DNA of 7,398 nucleotides from Candidatus Falkowbacteria bacterium CG10_big_fil_rev_8_21_14_0_10_44_15. Lineage in GTDB: Bacteria; Patescibacteriota; Patescibacteriia; Patescibacteriales; XYC2-FULL-47-12. Made by a program: the position numbers and the translations under genes. The notes below the pieces were generated by a model, which was not told the origin of the DNA, did no database searches, and worked only from the letters and a program-made list of their open reading frames with translations. Numbering within the stretch: position 1 is the first letter of the stretch; each line of letters begins with the position of its first letter. The DNA is taken from the NCBI GenBank assembly GCA_002773575.1, contig PFAT01000012.1, positions 1 to 7,398 on the forward strand, written 5' to 3'. Below, one piece after another: positions 1-5,718 of this stretch.

Positions 1-1
1 C

Positions 2-325
2 TTTAGTTTAAACATTAACCAAAAAGCGCAAAATTTAACGAGCGCCGCCTATTTAGCGCAGGCGGGCCTAGAAAAAACTTTAAGCACGGGCTACGAATCA
101 TCCGGCGCGGGAACGGTGGAAGCTAAAGCGCGGCTCTCTAACGACCCGGCGAGTTTTCTTTATCCTTTCTACCGCCAAACTATAGTAACTTATGTTGACG
201 GCAATTTAGCCGATTCAGCGGTTGACACCGGGCTAAAAAAAATAGCGGCTACCGTTTTTTGGTACAATCCCTTAAGCGCGCAAGAGCAACAATATTCGTT
301 GACGACGCTGCTTAGCAAGAACTAA
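2..325 (+). CDS. PilV/GspI-like pseudopilin, C-terminal part (5' end outside window)
   Basis: This is the last 107 residues of a type IV pilus minor pseudopilin; the N-terminal methylation signal and membrane helix lie upstream of the window. The reading frame is open from base 2, so the ATG-free stretch before base 116 belongs to the gene and an internal start should not be chosen. The visible N-terminal part reads NLTSAAYLAQAGLEKTLS, the amphipathic helix that follows the transmembrane segment in PilV/GspI-like proteins. The C-terminal part has KKIAATVFWYN followed by QQYSLTTLLSKN, which matches the strand pattern of PilV/GspI proteins (K-I-x-V-x-V-x-W ... Y-x-L-T-T-L-L). It is followed after 36 bases by another prepilin, and the run of three pseudopilins before pilM supports a minor pilin role at the pilus tip or in initiation. 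The family call rests on these motifs and on context; the exact subfamily is uncertain. Confidence 0.75.
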   Translation, partial: FSLNINQKAQNLTSAAYLAQAGLEKTLSTGYESSGAGTVEAKARLSNDPASFLYPFYRQTIVTYVDGNLADSAVDTGLKKIAATVFWYNPLSAQEQQYSLTTLLSKN

Positions 326-353
326 ATTTTTAATTTTATAATTTTTAATTTTT
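325..353 (+). repeat. AATTNNN seven-base periodic array, copy 1
   Basis: Units AATTTTT (325-331), AATTTTA (332-338), AATTTTT (340-346) and AATTTTT (347-353) repeat at seven-base spacing with a one-base slip after the second unit. The array fills the gap between two pseudopilin genes and ends eight bases before the ATG at 362. It contains a TATAAT-like hexamer (337-342), but no -35 box is visible at a normal distance, so I do not call a promoter. The same design recurs before pilM and rpmA. Confidence 0.55.
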
Positions 354-361
354 ATTACCAA

Positions 362-952
362 ATGCTGACGAGCAAAAAAATATTATTAAATAACAATTCA
401 GGTTTTACTTTACTGGAAGTAATCGTCAGCGTGGCTATTTTTACGCTGGTGATTCTAGTGGCTTACGAAACTTACGCTTTGGGCCAAAACATCTACCGGC
501 GGGGCGGAGACGAAATGGAAGTTTGGCAAAACGCCCGCGCGTCTTTGGACCGCCTGACGCGGGAAGCCAGACAGGCGGAAAGTTTAGCCACCGCTTTGCC
601 TGAAGTTAACAACGACCCGGAGAATCCGCCCGCGAACGAACTGCAGTTTCAAGACGGCCACGACACTTCCCGCCTTACTTATCTGCGCTACTATTTGGAC
701 GGCACTGATTTAAAATGGCAGCGAATCGCTTACTATTTTTCCGTCCAGCCGGATCTGTACGTTACTTACGACAGCCAAGACCAGTTTGGCAACCCGCCCG
801 AGCAGACAATATTAGAAGAGCGCATTATCGGCGAATATTTCAGCGATTTGGATTTTTGGCGGACGAATAATTTAATCAATATTATCGTTCATCTGACTAA
901 AAACGGGCGCGAAGTAAATTTAATGACTGCGGTTTATGGCAGAAACCTATAA
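362..952 (+). CDS. Type IV prepilin, PilW/GspJ-like minor pseudopilin
   Basis: This 196-residue prepilin is predicted to be cleaved by the prepilin peptidase PilD after G14. Residues 14-19 read GFTLLE: the cleavage glycine, phenylalanine at +1 that is N-methylated in this family, and the conserved glutamate at +5 (E19). Residues 15-37 form the hydrophobic helix that anchors the subunit in the membrane and packs in the pilus core. Residues 56-75 (WQNARASLDRLTREARQAES) match the helix typical of PilW/GspJ proteins. The rest is a polar, mostly beta domain ending in a strand pattern INIIVHLTKNG...VNLMTAVYGRN. It lies between a PilV-like gene and a PilX-like gene, the usual minor-pilin order. The ATG at 362 puts the signal peptide at a normal 14 residues. 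No ribosome binding site is visible. PilW-like versus GspJ-like cannot be separated here. Confidence 0.88.
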   Translation: MLTSKKILLNNNSGFTLLEVIVSVAIFTLVILVAYETYALGQNIYRRGGDEMEVWQNARASLDRLTREARQAESLATALPEVNNDPENPPANELQFQDGHDTSRLTYLRYYLDGTDLKWQRIAYYFSVQPDLYVTYDSQDQFGNPPEQTILEERIIGEYFSDLDFWRTNNLINIIVHLTKNGREVNLMTAVYGRNL

Positions 953-955
953 TGC

Positions 956-1030
956 TGTCATTCCCGCGCAAGCGGGAATCCCATTATTATTTACTTTAAT
1001 GGCGAGATTCCCGCTTGCGCGGGAATGACA
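956..1030. repeat. 25-bp perfect inverted repeat, REP-like TGTCATTCCCGC family
   Basis: Positions 956-980 and 1006-1030 are perfect reverse complements of each other (25 bp). Each arm is itself a small hairpin with eight-base stems (ATTCCCGC / GCGGGAAT) around a GCAA loop, for example 960-979. A further six pairs (981-986 with 997-1002) form after a three-base bulge, leaving a ten-base loop. The element lies between two pilus genes and would be transcribed with them. Its ends (TGTCATT...GGGAATC) resemble known dispersed REP-type repeats, and a second, related copy lies at 5626-5675. No T-tract follows, so it does not look like a terminator. A possible TTG start at 1015 for the next gene falls inside the right arm and is probably not used. 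Confidence 0.85.
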
Positions 1031-1038
1031 AAACTAAA

Positions 1039-2298
1039 ATGTCGTTTAAAAAAATAAAAATTATCAACAACCAATGTGGCATAACGCTGATCCTCACTCT
1101 GATTGTCATGAGTTTGTTGTTGTTTTTAGGCACTTACTTTATTTCTTTTGCTTTAACCGATTTAAAAATTTCCCGCAGCCATGCCCAAGCCGAACAAGGA
1201 TATTATTTAGCCGAAGCCGGCTTGCACGAGACGATGTATAAATTAAAAAACGACGACAGCTACCGCATTCCCTTTGAAACTGACCCGAGCTGGTCAACGA
1301 CTCTGACGCGCGCTAATGTCTTTGGCGCTAACGACTCATACGCCGTGAACATCCAAAACACCGGCCAGGCGCACGCCGAGTTGTCCGCCTCAAGCTCCAT
1401 TGCTTTGTTTAGTTCGGAAGTGCAGCGCGTTACCCAAACCAACGTTTTTAAAGCGCTGGGGCAAAGCGCCGTGCAGGATAGCGCCGGTTACGCCGACGGC
1501 AATGTTGATATTTCTTTCAGCGTGGTTAACTTCTACGACGGCAGCGCTCATTCCAACAACGACTTCAACATTAACGGCGCGAGCACGGTGCGCGTGGATA
1601 AAGACTTGAACGCGGTTCGTAACTACATCAAGTCGCAATTTTCTACCGTAACGATAACCGGCGCCATCCATTCGGCTAATAACCAGCCGGCCGCCGAACC
1701 GATTACAATGCCGGCGGTGGATTTTGATTCGGCCAGCCCCAACTCCTATAAAAATCAGGCGATTGCTTCCGGCAGCTATTATACCGCTAATGATTTTGAG
1801 ACTTTATTGCGCAACAACCAAAATTTAACTCTTAATAACGCCGTTACTTATGTTGAAGGAGACGTCCAAATACACGGCAATCAAAATTTAACCGTCAATG
1901 GTTTGCTCGTGGTCGGCCGCGATTTAATCGTCGGCAAAGACCTTTGCTGGTGGTGGGGATTTCTGCAGGGCCGCTGCGGCGCGAGCTCCATTACCGTCAA
2001 CCATGCCGCCGGGCAGCCGTCCGGAATATTAGCGAAACGAAAAATATATTTTGAATCTTTTTCCGGCGCGATGGACCTTAACGGCGTAGTTTACGCCAAC
2101 GACCAGCTCTCCGTTACCGGCATTCCTTTGGGCTTGACTTTTAACGCTCATGGCGGCTTAATCGGCCGCAAACTAACCATCACCAGCGTCTGGCGTCCGA
2201 TTAACCTTTATCACGACAACGCTATTTTAACCGAAGTATTGGGCGCGACGGAATTCTCGCCGGTGATTAACGTGGAGCACTGGGAAGAAGAATACTAA
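1039..2298 (+). CDS. PilX/GspK-like pilus assembly protein with long C-terminal beta-rich domain
   Basis: This 419-residue protein has an N-terminal type IV pilin-like segment. Residues 13-38 contain CGITLILTLIVMSLLLFLG, with a candidate cleavage glycine (G14) and a hydrophobic helix, but position +5 is leucine rather than glutamate, as in GspK/PilX-type proteins. Residues 46-64 (SRSHAQAEQGYYLAEAGLHE) are the LAEAG helix typical of PilX N-terminal domains. After about residue 140 it becomes rich in Asn, Asp, Gly and short beta strands (VNFYDGSAHSNNDFNING; NNQNLTLNNAVTYVEGDV), suggesting a stacked-strand or beta-helix-like extracellular domain. One cysteine pair (C303 and C313) brackets a WWW cluster. 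I chose ATG 1039 because the upstream alternative TTG (1015) lies within the inverted repeat and would put eight extra residues before the signal. It is the third pseudopilin gene in a row. The function of the C-terminal domain is unknown. Confidence 0.82.
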   Translation: MSFKKIKIINNQCGITLILTLIVMSLLLFLGTYFISFALTDLKISRSHAQAEQGYYLAEAGLHETMYKLKNDDSYRIPFETDPSWSTTLTRANVFGANDSYAVNIQNTGQAHAELSASSSIALFSSEVQRVTQTNVFKALGQSAVQDSAGYADGNVDISFSVVNFYDGSAHSNNDFNINGASTVRVDKDLNAVRNYIKSQFSTVTITGAIHSANNQPAAEPITMPAVDFDSASPNSYKNQAIASGSYYTANDFETLLRNNQNLTLNNAVTYVEGDVQIHGNQNLTVNGLLVVGRDLIVGKDLCWWWGFLQGRCGASSITVNHAAGQPSGILAKRKIYFESFSGAMDLNGVVYANDQLSVTGIPLGLTFNAHGGLIGRKLTITSVWRPINLYHDNAILTEVLGATEFSPVINVEHWEEEY

Positions 2299-2310
2299 AC
2301 AATCAAATAA

Positions 2311-2338
2311 AATTCGTAATTGCCAATTCGTAATTTTT
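2311..2338 (+). repeat. AATTNNN seven-base periodic array, copy 2
   Basis: Four exact seven-base units follow one another: AATTCGT, AATTGCC, AATTCGT and AATTTTT (2311-2338), with a partial fifth beginning AATC at 2339. The array fills most of the 64-base gap between the PilX-like gene and pilM and ends ten bases before the extended -10 element of pilM. The design is the same as at 325-353 and 6586-6613, including an AATTTTT unit. Confidence 0.6.
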
Positions 2339-2347
2339 AATCGGCGA

Positions 2348-2356
2348 TGCTATAAT
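2348..2356 (+). promoter_or_regulatory. Extended -10 promoter of pilM
   Basis: TGCTATAAT is a perfect extended -10 box (TGn followed by consensus TATAAT at 2351-2356). The -35 region at 17-18 bases upstream (about 2327-2333, TTCGTAA) is weak, which an extended -10 can tolerate. Seven bases downstream of the box is the A of the pilM start codon (2363), so the predicted transcript would have little or no leader. The AATTNNN array lies directly upstream. The motif is visible; activity and the exact start are inferred. Confidence 0.6.
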
Positions 2357-2362
2357 AACGCT

Positions 2363-3475
2363 ATGAATCTATTAAGCTTTCCCTCAAAACATCCGGTAGG
2401 AATTGACATTTCCGATTTGTCGTTAAAATTGGTGCAGCTGCAAACTAACAGGCATAAAATTACTCTGCAAACTTTAAGCCGGCTATCCGTGCCGGAGGGT
2501 TATATTACGGACGGCATCATTAAAAATAAAGCGGGCGTAGCGGAACTGCTCCAACAACTGACGAGAGAAACGATTTTGGGCAAAGTAACCAGTAAAGAAG
2601 TAGTCGCCTGCCTGCCGGAAACTAAAACTTTCATCAAACTCATTGCCTTGAGCCGCGCCGAAGAAAACGTTGCCGCCGCGATTAAATCAGAAATAGAAAA
2701 AAACATTCCCTACGAGTTGGCGGAAATAAACTATGACTGGCAAATTATCGCCAAAGACCGGCGGGAACAAAAAATATTAGTCGGCGTTATACCAAAAATA
2801 ATCGCCGACGGCTACGCCGAAGTGCTGGAGGAAGCGGATTTGTTCCCGGTGGCCTTAGAAATAGAGGCCGCCGCCATTGTCCGCAGCGTGCTCCCTTTGG
2901 CGCCGGCCGCGCGCGCCACCGCTCTGATTGTAGACATTGGCGCCGCCCGCTCAAGTTTAATCGCTTACGCCGATAATACCGTGCTCTTTACCGTGAGCTT
3001 GCCCGTATCCGGCAGGAAATATACCGCCATTATTGCCCGCGAACTCAATTTGGATTTGGCTAAAGCGGAAGAGGCAAAAATCATCTGCGGCTTGGACCCA
3101 AGCGCCGCCCAAGGCATCATCGCCGCTACTTTATCGCAAATGGGCAATGAATTGATAACTAAAATCACTGCCGCCCTTAAATATCTGGCTGCCCATTACC
3201 CCGCTTACGGTAAAGTCGGCTCCATGTATCTTTGCGGCGGCGGCGCCAATTTAAAAGGATTGTCAGACTTAATGACCCAGCGCTTAAATATCCCCACGCA
3301 AGTAAGCGACGTGTTCACTAACATCGCTCTTAACCAAAAACAAGCCGGCCAATACTTCCAAAAAAAACTTACTACCGATAAAAAAATTACTCCCCGTTAT
3401 CAATACCAGCGGGATAGCTCGCCTATTTTTGCCACGGCCATCGGTTTGGCGCTGCGGGGAGTTTATCTTGCCTAA
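2363..3475 (+). CDS. pilM: Type IV pilus assembly protein PilM (actin-like ATPase)
   Basis: This 370-residue cytoplasmic protein has the actin/FtsA-type fold of PilM, which binds ATP and the N-terminal tail of PilN to form the inner-membrane alignment complex of the pilus machine. Residues 12-26 (VGIDISDLSLKLVQL) are the first phosphate-binding motif. Residues 108-119 (KSEIEKNIPYEL) match the conserved PilM segment before the second strand set. Residues 190-200 (VDIGAARSSLI) are the second phosphate motif, residues 290-300 (LCGGGANLKGL) the adenosine motif, and residues 356-366 (FATAIGLALRG) the typical C-terminal helix. Length is normal for the family. The ATG at 2363 puts the first strand 12 residues from the N terminus, as expected. 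It is followed after three bases by pilN. An extended -10 box lies immediately upstream, and no Shine-Dalgarno sequence is seen. Confidence 0.95.
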   Translation: MNLLSFPSKHPVGIDISDLSLKLVQLQTNRHKITLQTLSRLSVPEGYITDGIIKNKAGVAELLQQLTRETILGKVTSKEVVACLPETKTFIKLIALSRAEENVAAAIKSEIEKNIPYELAEINYDWQIIAKDRREQKILVGVIPKIIADGYAEVLEEADLFPVALEIEAAAIVRSVLPLAPAARATALIVDIGAARSSLIAYADNTVLFTVSLPVSGRKYTAIIARELNLDLAKAEEAKIICGLDPSAAQGIIAATLSQMGNELITKITAALKYLAAHYPAYGKVGSMYLCGGGANLKGLSDLMTQRLNIPTQVSDVFTNIALNQKQAGQYFQKKLTTDKKITPRYQYQRDSSPIFATAIGLALRGVYLA

Positions 3476-3478
3476 ATT

Positions 3479-4000
3479 ATGACGATAACTTTAAACCTGC
3501 TGTCCACCGAGCAGAAAAAAAAAGTGCGGCTGCAAAAAATGAGCTCGCTGGCTAAACAATTCATGATCGCGTTGTTAGCCGCCGTTATTTTGTTAACGGT
3601 AATTTTCGTTTTGGCCAAAATTACTCTGCGCAACAGCTTAGCCAAAGCGTCAGAAACATATTATAAAAGCAACCATACTTTCAACCTCCGCATCAATCAA
3701 ACCAACGAATTGTTAAAATTCATCAAGGAAATAAAAATGAACAATCGCGCTTTGTCTCCCCTCTTGACAGATATCGCCGCCCGCACGCCCGCTAACGTTA
3801 AATTGTCGGCGCTGGAAATAGACGCGCTTAACCAAAAGGTTGCCTTGCGCGGGCTGTCGCCCACGCGCGCCGAACTGTTGATTTTTAAAGATAATTTAAA
3901 TAAGTCAACTTGGTTTGAGCCGGTTGATTTGCCCGTGCAAAATTTAGCGCTCAAAGCCAATATTGACTTCGTAATCAACGCCGTTTTACTGGCCAAATAA
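3479..4000 (+). CDS. pilN: Type IV pilus assembly protein PilN
   Basis: This is a 173-residue single-pass inner-membrane protein. Residues 5-9 (LNLLS) correspond to the short cytoplasmic INLLP-type motif by which PilN binds PilM; here the usual proline is replaced by serine. Residues 26-47 are the transmembrane helix, residues 52-90 are a helical, probably coiled-coil stretch, and residues 93-171 form the ferredoxin-like periplasmic domain, visible as LTDIAARTPANVKLSALEI and KVALRGLSPTRAELLIFKDNL, the standard PilN pattern of a short helix followed by paired strands. It starts three bases after pilM and ends seven bases before pilO, so the three are almost certainly cotranscribed. PilN dimerises with PilO outside the membrane. 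The identification rests on motifs and gene order together; sequence identity to model PilN proteins is expected to be low. Confidence 0.92.
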   Translation: MTITLNLLSTEQKKKVRLQKMSSLAKQFMIALLAAVILLTVIFVLAKITLRNSLAKASETYYKSNHTFNLRINQTNELLKFIKEIKMNNRALSPLLTDIAARTPANVKLSALEIDALNQKVALRGLSPTRAELLIFKDNLNKSTWFEPVDLPVQNLALKANIDFVINAVLLAK

Positions 4001-4007
4001 TTTAACT

Positions 4008-4607
4008 ATGAACTTCAGCTGGCTAACCAATTTAAACCGATTAATCGTCCGGCGGCGAACCAGGCTGTTCTGGGCCCTAACCTCCGTCATCGTCGCTAGC
4101 TTAGCGATTTTGGTTATTTATCCGGCGCTGCGGGAAATAAAAACTACCGCCGCCGAAATAACAAAACTAAAAAACCAGCTGGAGCGGCGGCAGGCGCCGG
4201 AATACGCCTTGAAGGACATTTTAGCCAGCTACCGCCAGCATGAAGTTAAACTCGGCTCGTTAAACCGCGCCGTGATGAACAAAAGCCGGGAGCTGGAGTT
4301 TATTACCGCTCTGGAAGATATCGCGGCGCGTTATGGTTTGCAGCAAAAAATAGTAATCGGCAACTATCAAGCGCTGCCTAACAACGCTTTTAGCCAAATG
4401 CCGCTGCAACTGCAACTGACGGGAAATTTTAAAGACGAGTTGAGGTATCTGCAGGGATTGGAGCGCCTGCCGTTTTACGTTAACGTCAAACAAATAAGCC
4501 TTAATTCCATCGCCGCGCCGCCAATGCCAAGCAACGCGGACGCAGTTGCGGCCCCGGCCGACAACTTAGTTAACTTAGTAATCACTGCCGACACTTTCTG
4601 GCAGTAA
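4008..4607 (+). CDS. pilO: Type IV pilus assembly protein PilO
   Basis: This 199-residue inner-membrane protein pairs with PilN in the pilus alignment complex. Residues 14-20 (VRRRTRL) are a positive cytoplasmic tail, residues 21-40 the membrane helix ending in YPALREI, and residues 41-62 a heptad-like coiled coil (IKTTAAEITKLKNQLERRQ). Residues 94-165 form the ferredoxin-like domain: ELEFITALEDIAARYGL followed by QLQLTGNFKDELRYLQGLE and FYVNVKQISL, the hallmark PilO order of helix, strand, helix, strand. The tail (residues 169-185) is rich in Ala and Pro and is followed by a final strand LVNLVITADTFWQ. It is about the usual length. It sits seven bases after pilN and four bases before a small membrane-protein gene, completing the expected pilMNO block. 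Confidence 0.92.
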   Translation: MNFSWLTNLNRLIVRRRTRLFWALTSVIVASLAILVIYPALREIKTTAAEITKLKNQLERRQAPEYALKDILASYRQHEVKLGSLNRAVMNKSRELEFITALEDIAARYGLQQKIVIGNYQALPNNAFSQMPLQLQLTGNFKDELRYLQGLERLPFYVNVKQISLNSIAAPPMPSNADAVAAPADNLVNLVITADTFWQ

Positions 4608-4611
4608 TCGT

Positions 4612-4890
4612 ATGGTTAAAGGAATAGCTAATTATTTGAGCGGTAAAATAGTCAAACACAGTACGGCGATTTTGTCGGTGCTGACGCTGGCGGCGTTATT
4701 GGCGGCGCTGCTGTTTTTATACCGATACCTGTATCAGCCGATGAACACCATCGCCGACATCTATACTCTCAAAGGACAAATAAATTTTTCCATTATTGAC
4801 GACCAATTATTCAACGAAATTTATTCCGGCATCCAAACGAAAACGCAGCCGCCGTTAGCGCCCATAGATAATCTTAACTCGCCGTTCTAA
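4612..4890 (+). CDS. Small single-pass membrane protein of the pilus operon (unknown)
   Basis: I do not recognise this 92-residue protein. It has a short positive N-terminal tail (residues 1-17), one clear transmembrane helix at about residues 18-41 (TAILSVLTLAALLAALLFLY), and an outward segment of about 50 residues with INFSIIDDQLFNEIYSGI (residues 57-74) and a proline-containing end. It begins four bases after pilO and shares the same strand and codon style, so it is very likely cotranscribed with pilM-N-O. In classical operons this is the position of pilP, but there is no lipoprotein signal and no PilP beta domain, and the gene is far too short. A role as an extra inner-membrane partner of PilN/PilO is inferred only from position. 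The open frame, normal start and neighbouring spacing make it a real gene. Confidence 0.72.
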   Translation: MVKGIANYLSGKIVKHSTAILSVLTLAALLAALLFLYRYLYQPMNTIADIYTLKGQINFSIIDDQLFNEIYSGIQTKTQPPLAPIDNLNSPF

Positions 4891-4893
4891 CTT

Positions 4894-4930
4894 GTTAGCG
4901 TAGTAGGAAGTAGCTTAGTAGCTGATTAGC
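4894..4930. repeat. TTAGC/AGTAG-rich low-complexity flank, left of the S23 gene
   Basis: The 47-base gap before the S23 gene is built from short TTAGC and AGTAG words (for example TTAGCGTAGTAG at 4895-4906 and AGTAGCTTAGTAGC at 4909-4922). Related words occur in the opposite orientation downstream of the gene: 5322-5333 is the reverse complement of TTAGCGCAGTAG (11 of 12 identical) and 5329-5342 of AGCAGCTTATTAGC (12 of 14 identical). The order of words differs between the two sides, so this is not one clean terminal inverted repeat. Confidence 0.5.
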
Positions 4931-4937
4931 TTTAAAT

Positions 4938-5306
4938 ATGAAAAATGATATTATACACGGTTATAAAGATTTAATAGTATGGCAACGTTCGATGGAGTTA
5001 GTAGTTGCTGTTTATCAACTGACTGATGATTTCCCAAGGCAAGAAATATACGGATTGATTTCTCAAATGAGGCGAGCGGCGGTGTCTATTCCTTCAAATA
5101 TTGCGGAAGGCAGAAGAAGAGGAGGAAAAAAAGAATTCCGTCAATTTCTGCTAATTAGTTACGGATCAGGAGCCGAATTGGAAACTCAGATAGAAATCGC
5201 TAAACGTTTAAAGTTCAGCGATTCTTTAAATTTCACCAAAGTTGATGGTTTGTTGAGTGAAGTTATGAAAATGCTGAATAAAATAACTTGTTCTTTAGTT
5301 GACTAA
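4938..5306 (+). CDS. Four-helix-bundle protein, 23S rRNA intervening-sequence (IVP/S23) family
   Basis: This 122-residue protein belongs to the family first found encoded in intervening sequences of 23S rRNA in Leptospira and relatives, and often found free-standing elsewhere. Hallmark segments are YKDLIVWQRSMELV (9-22), FPRQEIYGLISQMRRAAVSI (32-51), PSNIAEGRRR (52-61), EFRQFLLISYGSGAELETQI (66-85) and a final helix at 100-118. The fold is a four-helix bundle that forms a pentamer; the molecular function of free-standing copies is unknown. The related bAvd protein helps diversity-generating retroelements, but no reverse transcriptase is present here. Codon use differs from neighbours: arginine is AGA, AGG or CGT, and Ala/Gly codons are less GC-rich. 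The gene is flanked by related low-complexity sequence on both sides, which suggests a transferred cassette. Start ATG 4938 matches the family's N terminus. Confidence 0.93.
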   Translation: MKNDIIHGYKDLIVWQRSMELVVAVYQLTDDFPRQEIYGLISQMRRAAVSIPSNIAEGRRRGGKKEFRQFLLISYGSGAELETQIEIAKRLKFSDSLNFTKVDGLLSEVMKMLNKITCSLVD

Positions 5307-5312
5307 CATAAT

Positions 5313-5354
5313 TCTGCACTGCTACTGCGCTAATAAGCTGCTGCACTAACTAGC
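5313..5354. repeat. TTAGC/AGTAG-rich low-complexity flank, right of the S23 gene
   Basis: This sequence, when read on the minus strand, is made of the same TTAGC, AGTAG and AGCAGC words as the left flank at 4894-4930. It separates the convergent S23 and NifU-type genes and overlaps the last codons and stop of the NifU-type gene (5346-5354). No hairpin with a T-tract is present, so I do not call a terminator for either gene here. Confidence 0.45.
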
Positions 5355-5585
5355 TATTACCTCCTTCACTTCCGGCACGTCTTGTTTGATTATTCGTTCA
5401 ATGCCGTTTTTTAAAGTTACTTCCGCCATCAGGCAGCCGGCGCAATGCCCTTGCAGGCGCACGCTTACCACGCCTGTTTTTTTATTAAAATCAACCAACT
5501 CTACATCGCCGCCGTCTTGTTGAAGAAATGGGCGGATTTTATTTAGAGCTAAATTTATTTTATTGATGGTGTTTTGTTTTTTCAT
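5346..5585 (-). CDS. NifU C-terminal-type (Nfu) Fe-S cluster scaffold protein
   Basis: This 79-residue protein is a stand-alone Nfu domain, which carries an Fe-S cluster between cysteines of two subunits and passes it to target proteins in the cytoplasm. Residues 18-32 (RPFLQQDGGDVELVD) are the signature first half, and residues 46-52 (GHCAGCL) hold the CxxC ligand pair C48 and C51, followed by the helix AEVTLKNGIERII. The length is that of the bare domain, with no NifU N-terminal or glutaredoxin part. It starts at the ATG at 5585 on the minus strand and is convergent with the S23 gene. Its last residues, coded by 5346-5354, overlap the S23 flanking repeat, so its original C terminus may have been altered. 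No other Fe-S assembly gene (isc/suf) is seen nearby. Confidence 0.93.
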   Translation of the reverse strand: MKKQNTINKINLALNKIRPFLQQDGGDVELVDFNKKTGVVSVRLQGHCAGCLMAEVTLKNGIERIIKQDVPEVKEVIAS

Positions 5586-5596
5586 GTCGTGATTTT

Positions 5597-5602
5597 ATAA
5601 TA
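5597..5602 (-). promoter_or_regulatory. Possible -10 box of the NifU-type gene
   Basis: On the minus strand TATTAT, overlapping TATAAA, lies 11 bases before the start codon, so a transcript would have a leader of about five bases. No convincing -35 box is seen at 16-18 bases upstream, so this is a weak call. Confidence 0.3.
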
Positions 5603-5625
5603 ATTTGTTTAATCAGTTTCTTCAT

Positions 5626-5675
5626 GGAATCCCCGCCGGAGTTTACCCCGTATTTATTGCGGGGCGGTAATGACA
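5626..5675 (-). repeat. REP-like element, second copy of the TGTCATT...GGATTCC family
   Basis: Read on the minus strand this element begins TGTCATTACCGCC and ends GGCGGGGATTCC, matching the ends of the shorter element arm at 956-980 (TGTCATTCCCGC ... GCGGGAATC). Instead of a GCAA loop it carries an internal hairpin (CCCCG / CGGGG around CAATAAATA). The outer CCGCC / GGCGG bases can also pair. It fills much of the gap between the L,D-transpeptidase stop (5719) and the NifU-type start (5585). Because A-rich rather than T-rich sequence precedes it on the minus strand and no T-tract follows its stem there, it is not a typical terminator. Confidence 0.6.
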
Positions 5676-5718
5676 CCTTGTTTTAATGTTTTTATGTTTT
5701 ATTGTTTTAATGCTTTTG

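Noticed and set aside
956..1030. CRISPR repeats or a transcription terminator
   Set aside because: There are only two arms in opposite orientation, no spacers, and no T-tract after the stem.
1015..1038. TTG start for the PilX-like gene
   Set aside because: It lies within the inverted repeat and adds eight residues unrelated to the pilin signal; the ATG at 1039 is better placed.
1390..1671. Minus-strand open frame of 93 codons across the PilX-like gene
   Set aside because: It is antisense to a well-supported gene, has no recognisable motif, and arises from the codon bias of the sense strand.
3697..3996. Minus-strand open frame of 99 codons opposite pilN
   Set aside because: It lies fully inside pilN with no motif or promoter.
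4938..5306. Diversity-generating retroelement accessory protein (bAvd)
   Set aside because: The fold family is shared, but no reverse transcriptase, template repeat or variable repeat is in the window.
5626..5675. Terminator of the L,D-transpeptidase gene
   Set aside because: On the minus strand the stem is not followed by a T run; the sequence matches the REP-like family instead.
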